Source: Flaccisagitta enflata (taxonomy: Eukaryota > Chaetognatha > Sagittoidea > Aphragmophora). Taken from it: a DNA stretch of 64,000 bases. The position numbers were made by a program, and so were the translations under genes. The stretch's first letter is position 1; the number at the start of each line of letters is the position of its first letter. Under the pieces are notes generated by a model, which saw nothing but the letters and a program-made list of their open reading frames with translations, was not told the DNA's origin and made no database searches. This document shows positions 1 through 64,000 of the stretch, piece after piece. The DNA lies in NCBI GenBank assembly GCA_965153355.1, contig OZ231127.1, positions 68,758,001 through 68,822,000 of the forward strand, in the 5' to 3' direction.

Positions 1-11099
<11,099 letters not shown>

Positions 11100-11985
11100 A
11101 CTCAATTGATCGGTGAACTGATTGCTAAGGCCAAAGAAAGAGTACACGAAGATGGTGAAAAGCTCATTCCCCGTTCAAAAGTTCCTAAGTGGGACGATCT
11201 CTATCTGAGTATCCGTTCGTTCGTTTCTCAGTCTGCACCTTGAAATGGAACTTCATGAGGTCTTGAAAGCTATTGATCTTCGGACATGGGATGGGATAAG
11301 GAAATGGGTAGGCTAATGATTTTTAAGGTGAGGTATGACACCTTTAATTTGATTCTCCCTTCGGGAGTCGTTGGCTCTCTGTAGATCTGCAACTTTTTTG
11401 TGAGTCTTAGTGGGGAAAACTTCCTTTTCCAATACCAAATCCCCCCTCGTGAACTCTTCAAACAGCGAAAATGAAAATGAAATTTTTTCAAGTCTATCGT
11501 TATGGTAGTCTTAGTCTGCTATAGAGGAGAAAAAATGGAAACATTTTCATCAGATCTCTCTCTTCGTGGAAATTGTGACCATTCTTCTCAATTTCTGACG
11601 GGATTCTCCTCTTTAATTAACGAAGGAGTCGTCATCTGTTTTAGGGTGATGCCTGACAGTTGTTCTTTGAGTTCTAGTCGTTTTTGGTTGGCGTCTGTCA
11701 TTTAGCAACGCACTACCTTGATCGAAGCCAGTTGCTGTTGAAAGTGACCTCGTGCTTTGCTGTTGGGTCTTGACTCCTTATCTTATTTTCGCGGAATATA
11801 TATTTCTTTTTAGACCTAGCTATATCCCCTTACTGGAAAAAAAAAGTTCGTTGTTGCTTATTACGTTTTTCAAGTTTATTATTTAGTTGTGCGACTGTGT
11901 GTATATATTTCTTTGCCTTTTTATTTCTATTCTGAATTATATACATTTCAGTATTTTTTGTTTTATGTTGTATTATTCTACAGAT

Positions 11986-11991
11986 ATTAAA
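11986..11991 (+). terminator. Candidate poly(A) signal ATTAAA for the first gene
   Basis: ATTAAA lies about 890 bp after the stop codon in an AT-rich 3' region. It is the best candidate seen before the next repeat element. Confidence 0.35.
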
Positions 11992-12198
11992 CTGGATTCA
12001 GTTATTTATATATAGGAACCCTTCGTCTTCTGCGTTGCAGCTACCGAAACATTCCCGCGAATTAAAAACGCCAAAAAAACCTATACCCAAACACTGCCTT
12101 GTTTAGGTTTTATTTAGGCGCGTAATGGAAACAACCCGAATTCCTGTGCAAGTTGATCCTTGTATTCCAACTATTCATCCTTTGTTAACTGACCAAAT

Positions 12199-12970
12199 GT
12201 TACCCTGCTTTCAAAAGCGACTGATACCAGCAAAACCTTTACTGTGCTTAAAGTATCCATTTTGGAAAATCTGGATTGGTTCTATCCCAAAGCATATAAC
12301 CTACCATTTGTTAAAACAAAATTTCAGAGTACTACGTCAAACAGTTTGGTATCAATATCTTTTTGAAATTTGAGGAAATAAAGCGAAATTTTGCTGAAAA
12401 ATAGCATTTTTAAGGACATTTTCATCAATAAACTCATATATTTCTGTGAAAGTAGACCTAAACTGAACAGAATTTTAATATTTAGATGGTATTTTACTCT
12501 GGTTTTGAATTGCTTTGGATTTTTCACCATTTTCAGAAAAAAAATTTGCCCATATCAACAGATTATGTGACAAAAACCTTGTTCAATCCTCAAAAAATTA
12601 GAGAAAAACTTGATTTTTCCCTAAAAACCAAATTGATTTGCTCATTTTTTTTTGATACTTAAACTGAGACTAATATTTATCTTTCAAGACCAATTTGGCC
12701 ATTTTTGCTTGATTCATACAGAAATGAGATTGATTTAATGTCATGGTGTAAATCCATCAATTTCTTGAGAAACCTCAAATGTGACATATTACATTTTCAC
12801 TCAAAATTTTGTGGAGGCTTAACTACTGAACCCAGTCTTTTAAGATTTTTCATGAAAAAATGGTAGCTTATGTGCTTTCAGACGCAACCAACTGGGATTT
12901 CTCAAAATGAGTTGTTTCGGCACAACAAAGGTTTTGCTGGTATCACTTGCTTTTGAAAACAGGGTATCAC
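12199..12970. mobile_element. Short non-autonomous element with about 50-bp inverted ends
   Basis: The left arm (12199-12249; ACCCTGCTTTCAAAAGC, GATACCAGCAAAACCTTT) pairs with the right arm (12919-12970; AAAGGTTTTGCTGGTATC, GCTTTTGAAAACAGGGTA). The interior is AT-rich with no ORF. It lies in the intergenic space between the first gene and eIF4H. The superfamily is not determined. Confidence 0.65.
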
Positions 12971-13238
12971 TTGATTTTTGTGTTTTTCTTCCAGAGAAAA
13001 AACCACCCCTTAAGTGGACTCACTGCGGATGTGAGCCACTTATCGGGATTACAGATAACGCCTAGGAGAGCCCTTTCCGGTTTCATAGACTCAAGGATTC
13101 AAAAGTTTGTTTCGGTGCAGTGAAAACTTATTTTTCTTTATCCCATTTGTGGAATCACGGCGACGACGAAGAGGAAGTGAAAGCGACACGACGTGGGTTC
13201 AGCTTCTTAGCTGAGTGAGAAAACGACATCAGGCCACC

Positions 13239-15763
13239 ATGGCAGATTATTATGGAAGGGATTCTTACCATGACGTAAGTTCTGCAAATGAATAGGAAGA
13301 ACATGGTAATTGCGATAAGCCAAGGGCCTCTGTGCAACAGTTTCAATTTTAATGATTTTTTCAACTGCGAAAATTCAGAACAATGGGCTAGGTAAAACAA
13401 TAATGATAATGATATTTTGCATATGTATGCGTTTATCAGTTCGATTGGTCGGAACTAGTTGCTTTGTACTGCAGGGTTCATAAATGGGTTTGAGTTTGAC
13501 CATGTTACTTTTGCTAGCTGCAGGTGATTCACAGCTAATTAACTTATCATGCTTTTGCTTTTCATCCAACCTTTCAGCGTGGAGGTGGTGGCGGAGGTCG
13601 AGGTGGCAGCTTTAATTCAAAAGGTGAGTTGTTGTTGTTATGTGCTGGTGAGTCATACACGGTTCGGCCACCACGTTTTGCACATGAACTTTGGCCTGTT
13701 TTAATTTAAACTTCAAATTCTGGTGTGTCCAGTACTCTGGTTGTGAGTGTCTTGTTTTGTCAGTTACCTCCCCTCCCCTCCGAGCTGGCTTTTACTCTAG
13801 ATGGATCGTCCAGCGTCCCCCTTTTACCCCACCGTAAGAACAAAGCTTCGAACCTTCGTTCTAGCTGATACAATGATCGTTATGTAATATGAATCTAATG
13901 TTGATTCTTTTGCATAACCCATTAAACATATCCGCGTTAATAAATAATGTGAATTTGCAATTTTAGGTGGTTCGCGACCTCAAAAGCCCATTCCTGCAGA
14001 GCCTCCTTTCACGGCGTTTGTCGGTAAGTTACTCCTACTAATACAAGGCCAACACCTATAAGTCGCGTGCGGGACATAGATAACTTATGATGTCTCTAAT
14101 TGACTTAAAATGACTTAAGATGACTAAAAATAACTTTAAAAGACATAAAATGATGATAAATTGGCTTAAGTGACTTAATTTAACGTAAAATGACTCAAAA
14201 TGACTTACAATGACCTAGAATGACTTAGGATGACTAAAAATGACCTAAAATGACTAAAAGTAATAAAAGAAATAAAGTTTGACCGACGGACCGATGGACG
14301 GACGGACAAAGCGGATTGTGGAGTCGCGTGCACGCGACTTATAAGTATTACTGTAGAATTCAAGGCAATGAGCTCGGTTCCTTCAATGTTTTATAAATTA
14401 ACGCGCTTCATCTCACTTTTGCATGTCATTTCTTTATTTTTCAGGTAACTTGCCTAACGGCATCGTGCAAGGAGATATTGACGAAATGTTTCGAGATTTG
14501 AAGGTATGTAATCAATTCTGTTTTGTAACCCTCTTAGACGGCGCTTTACACTTTATCAGTGAGCCGATCATCGAGTAACAAATCGTTCATTTGAGTTCAT
14601 CAACGCGCTCATTTTCAGGTGAAAAACGTTCGGTTAGTGCGAGATCGAGAAACGGATAAATTCAAGGGATTTTGCTACGTTGAGTTTGACTCGGCCAAAT
14701 CGCTCGAAGACGCTTTGTCCTTCGACGGCGCACTCTTCGAAGACAAGAATATTCGCGTCGACATCGCCGAAGGTCGTAAAGACGGCCGCGGTGGTGGACG
14801 CGGCGGTGGCCCCGGCGGTCGTGGCGGCCCCGGTGGAATGGGTCGAGGGGGAGGTGGACCACCTGGTGGCGGGGATAGAGACTATCGTTCTCCACCTTCT
14901 GGAGGGTACGACCCGCGGCCGGGATCTCAAGGGAGAGAAATGGGGTATGGAGGAGGGCCACCGCCCCGCGATTTCGACGGCGGTAGAGGTGGAGGATATG
15001 GTGGAGGAGGCGGTGGTTTCAGAGACAATTACCAACGCGGTGGTGATGGCGGTGGTCGCGGCGGCGGTCGCGGTGGCTATGGAGGACCGCGAAATGGTGG
15101 TCCTCCCGGTGGCGATCGCGCTCGACGGGAATCTGGTAACAGCGGGAACAATTTCTCCAGAGGAGGCGGCGGCGGCGGCGGCGGCCGACCGAGGAGAGAA
15201 AGTGGCGGCAGAGGACAGGAGGAGCTGAGAGAGCCGACGGCCGAAGAGGCGGCGGCTAGACCCAAACTCAAATTATTGCCTAGATCCGCGCCCAAGGAGC
15301 CTGCGCAGGATTCCAGGTCAGAGAGAAATTATATTTCTTTTTAGTTGCGGACACGCAACTCTATAAGAGGCTTTGTCCGTCCGTCGGTCAGTCGGTCCGT
15401 CACGCTTGAGTTGAAAACGCGAAAAACTCACGGTTATGATACTGCAGTTGTTATTGTGTGTGGGTGTGTGAGTGCGTGCGTGGCAGGAGTGATTGGGGTG
15501 AGGCTGGGGGTTAGATGCCCCTGCCCACCCGTCCGCAACGATATTGTGACCCCGCGTCACTTGTTTGCTATAACGTCGATCTCTCATCGACGAATTTGCT
15601 TCACGTCGGCTATCCTATTGCCCCCTCTACCTCTTTTTCCCTTCAATACTTTAGTACAAGTTCCATATTTGGATCTGGTAAACCGCGCGACGAGAAAACT
15701 TACGAAGAGCGACGTGCAAGAGAGCGGAAAATCAGTCAATCATCGCAACTGTCAAATCTGTGA
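13239..15763 (+). CDS. EIF4H: Eukaryotic translation initiation factor 4H (eIF4H)
   Basis: Six coding exons: 13239-13274, 13578-13623, 13967-14023, 14445-14503, 14619-15316 and 15655-15763, giving 334 aa. The start is GCCACCATGG, a perfect Kozak context. eIF4H stimulates the eIF4A RNA helicase during 5'UTR scanning. The N-terminus MADYYGRDS resembles animal eIF4H. One RRM covers about residues 42-118 with RNP2 FVGNLP (45-50) and RNP1 KGFCYVEF (82-89); the stretch [20 protein letters not shown] is near-identical to the family. Then comes a Gly/Arg/Asp-rich RGG region (about 119-270), and a C-terminus with PKLKLLPR and [12 protein letters not shown], equivalent to the vertebrate RPRLNLKPR and AIFGGARPREE segments. 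It is longer than the human protein (about 248 aa) because of the RGG expansion. eIF4B is the alternative, but the size and tail favour eIF4H. Confidence 0.93.
14045..14346. repeat. Dispersed element with TATAAGTCGCGTGC ends, eIF4H intron 3
   Basis: It starts AAGGCCAACACCTATAAGTC and ends with the hairpin GTCGCGTGCACGCGAC followed by TTATAAGT, so TATAAGTCGCGTGC is present at both ends in inverse orientation. The interior holds 'tgacttaaaa' tandem repeats and GGACGGACGGACAAAGCGG. A close relative lies at 32171-32340. Confidence 0.7.
15352..15580 (+). repeat. Hairpin/GTCC dispersed family copy, eIF4H intron 5
   Basis: Hairpin GTTGCGGACACGCAAC, then TCTATAAGAGGCTTTGTCC and GTCC/GGTC repeats. 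The downstream part (GTCCGTCACGC...ATGCCCCTGC...TTGTTT) resembles 59385-59575. Confidence 0.7.
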
Positions 15764-16466
15764 ACGAAGGAGTAAAAACAATCGTTAAAAGTATCATCCA
15801 GACGAACTTTCCAGGAAAAAAAAAGGAAACTTGTTCCCAGTTCTTACCCGCGCGCACTATTACGCGTGATGAGCGAAAAAAAGAAGAAAGAATAGTGATG
15901 GGATCATGAGAATGTAAAAACGGGACTCAGATGATCAAAAGATGCGCCATTCTTTCTACAGCCTTAACTTTGGGGTCCTGTTTGGTACGGTTTTGAAGTT
16001 CCGCTAATTATAGCGTATATGAAAGGGTCTGCTAATTATAGCGTATAAATGAAAGGGCAAGCCAACTCATCAAAAATTTTGTTTCATTGTTGTGCTGCTA
16101 AAACATTGAAAAAAAAAGTGTGTTCCAACTTCAATTATCACGCTGAGAGCCTTTTTGGCGCTATCCGGTATGGAGTATGAATTCATACTGTATTAAGTGG
16201 TTGTTTTCAATTGCGCATCTCTTGATCATCGTCGGGCGAGATTTTGAATCGGTACTCGGTTGTTGAATGTTCACTATTCAGTTTATTTTAACCTTTTTAC
16301 TGTTTTCCCCCCGCTCATCCCGAATTTGTTAGAATTGTACATAGAATTTTAGTTTTTCTTAGACTCGTTGATCGCGTGGTTTAGTCCTAGTGACCAGTAT
16401 TGACCGATTTTTCGTCTGATGTACGATAGGTTGTTATGGTTGATGCTTGCTGCCCATTTCTTTGTA

Positions 16467-16472
16467 AATAAA
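16467..16472 (+). terminator. Poly(A) signal AATAAA of eIF4H
   Basis: AATAAA lies about 700 bp downstream of the eIF4H stop, in TTTGTAAATAAACTC. It is the first canonical signal seen after the stop. Confidence 0.6.
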
Positions 16473-16489
16473 CTCTTATAATACCATCA

Positions 16490-18127
16490 TTTTACTTTTA
16501 TCTCCAGTTAAAGCTTTACCGACTGATGCAATTTTCATAATCGTTTTTGATCTCTCTCGTTTTTTTTCTTCCTTCTCGCGACGCGGTTGATGCTCTATCC
16601 ATTTATATGCCCATCTTTTGAATGGTCTCATATACATGTGTATTCATCAATATTCATTGTTATCGGTTACGGTTTCTCATAGAAAAATATTTTAATATTC
16701 ACGGAGGATAAGTAGTCATTCGCGTATCTTAGTTCAGAGCTCCACCTGTGTTATCAGTAACGTTCATTGGTTTTCTAGCAAAAACGCACACTACACATTT
16801 CTCCCATATTGAATGTTTTTAGTTCATTTCTGCAGTTTTTTTTTTTTTGCACGAAGAAGTTGTTTTCTACGTTTCATTCAATCCCCATCATTACCAGTTT
16901 GCTCCTCATCGAAGCCCCACTTAACTAAGTTTACATTCCCCGTTTAATTTTCTAATTTATGAAGTGTTTTTGTTAATACTCAATCTTTCGTACGTCTGCT
17001 AACTCTGCAAGCATAGGGTAACTAAAGAGATAAGAGGGATGAAATCAGTAAGTTTATCAGTACTCATGCGAAAACCACTTACGTGGGATGGTAAGAGAAT
17101 GTATTTTCTTGAAGAGTTTTGGGTATGCTTGGGCAGTTGAGCCACTGAAGCTGAAATGCCGGCGCTACAATGATTCGTAACATAAAAAGAAAAGGGTTGG
17201 TCCCTAAGTTTGCGCTCATCAGTTGAAATCGACCCGTTCGTTGTTTACCTTGGAACAGTGCTTAATAACTCTCCCTTCAATGGAACTGACTGGATTCAAC
17301 TACAGAATGTAACCCGTCTTCTTGCTCTTTATCAATTTCGATTGGTCTATTTGGAATGGCCCAACATTAATAACTAACAATTTGTTTCAAGTTTTCTTTT
17401 TTTTGACGGTTGTTTGTTTTGTCCTTCTCCGTTTCCATCGCAAGTTTTTCCTTTGTCCACGTTTCCGCCAGATTTGCAGAAGAAACGAAAAAAATCAATT
17501 GCATTACGTTAAAAAAAACTGATTGAAATGAAAGCAAAATATATGTATAACCTGTAAATGAATAATATTTCATCAGCTATTAATATATTGATTGATCTTG
17601 CTTCGGTTGTTTTCATGTCATTCTGTTCTTCCAGTGATGTTAGTCACGTGACAATATTATTTCGGGGGAACCCCTCCGTTAACAAGTGATTATGATGGGT
17701 TGGAAGCCACAAAGCATTAGCTGTTGGCGATTAAGAAAATGGAAAAGAATGAAATGTGAAAATGGAAGAGAATAAAAACCTTCTGAATGCCTCAACGATG
17801 AGTGACTCATCTCATGAAGAAGAAAAACAGATCTGAGATACGGGCAGTCGCGTAGTTATTAGAGGAACTTGTTACTAAAGATGTATGAAAGATTGACCGA
17901 TTCTGCCATCAAACGGCTCGAAAAAACGAAGCTTGACAGCCCTGTTTGTGAAAGCGGGACGTGAGACAAATTCTTTTGACATGAAGGACAAGCGCCGGAT
18001 TATGAACGTACTGAACGAGTCCAAAATCTATCTCCTTGTGATTATCACTGATATTAGTCGTCACTCTTGCAAAGATTTAAACACTTCTTCCTTCTCTTGT
18101 AAGCGAAGGAACACTACCTAGCTAACT
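16490..18127. other. Intergenic region and presumed LMBRD2 promoter
   Basis: No conserved ORF or repeat family is recognised. The sequence is AT-rich. An in-frame TAG lies immediately upstream of the LMBRD2 ATG (18119-18121), which fixes that start. Confidence 0.5.
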
Positions 18128-61491
<43,364 letters not shown>

Positions 61492-61610
61492 GTAAGTCGC
61501 AACACTTGATATCAATCATAATGAGTTGGTACTGGTTGTTTCATTGTGTTCCACGATAGTGGAACACTAAATATTGGGAGTTTCTCCGTCTGTCTGTCTG
61601 TCCGTACGTA

Positions 61611-63715
61611 TGTCACACCACCCAGTTTTCTCCAATGTATGTCACACAGCCCAGAATTCTCCGATGTATGTCACACCACCCAGTTTTCTCCGATGTATGT
61701 CACACAGCCCAGAATTCTCCGATGTATGTCACACCACCCAGTTTTCTCCGCTGTATGTCACACCACCCAGTTTTCTCCGATGTATGTCACACCACCCAGT
61801 TTTCTCCGATGTATGTCACACCACCCAGTTTTCTCCGATGTATGACTCACAGCCCAGAATTCTTCGATGTATGTCACACCACCCAGTTTTCTCCGATTTA
61901 TGTCACACAGCCCACAATTCTCCGATGTATGTCACACAGCTCAGAATTCTCCTATGTATGTCACACCATCCAGTTTTCTTCTATGTATGTCACACCACCC
62001 AGTTTTCTCCAATGTATGTCACACAGTCCAGAATTCTCCAATGTATGTCACACCACCCAGTTTTCTCCGATGTATGTCACACAGCCCAGAATTCTCCGAT
62101 GTATGTCACACAGCCCAGAATTCTCCGATGTATGTCACACAGCCCAGAATTCTCCGATGTATGTCACACAGCCCAGAATTCTCCAATGTATGTCACACTA
62201 CCCAGTTTTTTCCAATGTATGTCACACCACCCAGTTTTCTCCGATGTATGTCACACCACCCAGTTTTCTCAGATGTATTTCACCCAGCCCAGAATTCTCT
62301 GATATATGTCACACCACCAAGTTTTCTCCGATGTATGTCACACAGCCCAGAATTCTCCGATGTATGTCACACCACCCAGTTTTTTCCGATGTATGTCACA
62401 CCATCCAGTTTTCTCTGATGTATGTCACACCACCCAATTTTCTCCGATGTCTGTCACACAACCCAGAATTCTCCGATGTATGTCACACCACCCAGTTTTT
62501 TCCGATATATGTCACACAGCCCAGAATTCTCCGATGTATGTCACACCACCCAGTTTTCTCCGATGTATGTCATACCACCCAGTTTTTTCCAATGTATGTC
62601 ACACAGCCCACAATTCTCCGATGTATGTCACACTATCCAGTTTTTTTCTGATGTATGTCAGACAGCCCAGAATTCTCCGATGTATGTCACACAGCCCAGA
62701 ATTCTCCGATGTATGTCTCACCACCCAGTTTTCTCCAATGTATGTCACACCACCCAGTTTTTTCCAATGTATGTCACACAGCCCAGAATTCTTGATGTAT
62801 GTTGCACCACCCAGTTTTCTCCGATGTATGTCACACGACCCAGTTTTCTCCAATGTATGTCACACAGCCCAGAATTCTCCTATGTATGTCACACTATCCA
62901 GTTTTCTCCGATGTATTTCACACAGCCCAGAATTCTCCGATGTATGTCACACAGTCCAGAATTCTCCGATGTATGTCACACAATCCAGAATTCTCTGATG
63001 TATGTCACACCACCCAGTTTTCTCCGATGTATGTCACACAGCCCAGAATTCTCTGATGTATGTCACACAACCCAGTTTTCTCTGATGTATGTCACACCAC
63101 CCAGCTTTCTCCAATTTATGTCATGCAGCCCAGAATTTTTCAATGTATGTCACACCACCCAATTTTCTCCGATGTACGTCACACAGCCCAGAATTCTCTG
63201 ATGAATGTCACACCATCCAGTTTTCTCCGATGTATGTCACACAACCCAGAATTCTTCGATGTGTGTCACACCACCCAGTTTTCTCCAATGTATGTCACAC
63301 AGCTCAGAATTTTCCGATGTATGTCACACTACCCAGTTTTCTCCAATGTATGTCAAACAGCCCGGAATTCTCCGATGTATGTCACACCACTTAGTTTTCT
63401 CCAATGTATATCACACAGCCCAGAATTCTCCAATGTAAGTCCAACCACCCAGTTTTCTCCAATGTATGTCACACCACCCAATTTTCTCCGATGTAGGTCA
63501 CACGCCCCAGAATTCTTCAATGTATATCACACCACCCAGTTTTCTCCAATATATGTCACACAGCCCAGAATTCTCCGATGTATGTCACACCATCCAGTTT
63601 TTCTCCATTGTATGTCACACAGCCCTGTATTCTTTGATGTACATTACACCACCTAGTTTGTTCCAGTGTATGTCACACAGCCCTGTATTTTCCAATGTAT
63701 GTCACACAACCCTGC
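61611..63715 (+). repeat. 29-bp two-type minisatellite
   Basis: About 70 tandem units of 29 bp share TGTATGTCACAC. Type A continues CACCCAGTTTTCTCC and type B continues AGCCCAGAATTCTCC. Types mix irregularly (for example ABABAAAAA near the start and BBBB near 62100). All frames stay open for hundreds of bases, producing spurious His/Ser/Pro-rich ORFs. It lies in LMBRD2 intron 13. Confidence 0.95.
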
Positions 63716-63720
63716 TTTCT

Positions 63721-63930
63721 CCACACACACACACACACACACAGGCGGCGATGGGACCGCCCACAGGCGGCAGTGGGACCACCCATAGGTGGCAGTGGGA
63801 CCGCCTACAGGCGGCAATAGGGCTGCCCACAGGCGGCAGTGGGACCGCCCACAGGCGGCAGTGAGGCCGCCCATAGGCGGCAGTGAGGTCGCCCATGGAT
63901 AGTAGTTAGGCCGCCCACAGGCGGCCATTA
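63721..63930 (+). repeat. (CA)n run and GGCGGCAGTGGGACCGCCCA minisatellite
   Basis: A CA run (63722-63743) leads into about eight units of 22-24 bases rich in GGCGGCAGTGGGACCGCC. GGCGG and CCGCC make each unit partly self-complementary. Confidence 0.9.
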
Positions 63931-64000
63931 TCTACAGCACAGATTTTTCTGGTCATTATTATCAGATTTGTGTTATGAATTATTGCTTTTCTTTTTCACG

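Noticed and set aside
61611-63715. CRISPR array or repeat-protein gene
   Set aside because: The 29-bp units abut with no spacers. All frames are open because the repeat lacks stop codons, and there are no start or splice signals typical of the neighbouring genes.

Overview
This is a eukaryotic, animal-like genomic window. Multi-exon genes with canonical GT-AG introns, a textbook Kozak start, AATAAA signals and many intronic transposon relics and micro/minisatellites rule out a prokaryote. Genes for motile-cilium parts (an axonemal dynein heavy chain and a DPY30-domain protein), together with LMBRD2 and eIF4H, point to an animal with motile cilia or flagella. The compact genes and repeat style suggest a non-vertebrate. 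I cannot assign a phylum. All recognised genes lie on the + strand.

Layout. (1) 1-11099: 3' half of a gene whose Ala/Gln-rich tail ends like DAZAP1-type RNA-binding proteins. Its 8.9 kb intron holds a TIR-bounded block of satellites (1268-4946) that split an older dispersed element, and a full-length hAT transposon (5603-9278) with an intact transposase ORF and a perfect 8-bp target duplication. (2) 13239-15763: complete eIF4H gene, six coding exons, 334 aa. (3) 18128-61491: LMBRD2, 13 coding exons visible, continuing past the window. (4) Inside LMBRD2 intron 9 (24674-60196, 35.5 kb) lie two complete same-strand genes: a DYDC-like DPY30-domain gene with a huge Glu/Pro/Ala/Val repeat tail (25961-30300) and a complete DNAH10 inner-arm dynein heavy chain gene (30788-57207, 20 coding exons, 4685 aa). 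(5) 61.6-63.9 kb: minisatellites in the next LMBRD2 intron.

Exon joins were made by hand from splice signals, reading-frame phase and remembered family sequences. DNAH10 sums to 14058 nt, a multiple of three, and LMBRD2 stays in phase across the 35.5 kb intron. The two nested genes are both predicted ciliary proteins, while the host LMBRD2 is a multi-pass membrane protein.

The introns are unusually rich in DNA-transposon relics: hAT, TA-flanked (mariner/pogo-like) and palindromic foldback elements. Several are nested, and their target-site duplications can still be read. A further dispersed family carries a terminal hairpin whose arms differ between copies yet remain self-complementary. I consider this family and the gene-in-intron arrangement the most worthwhile leads.
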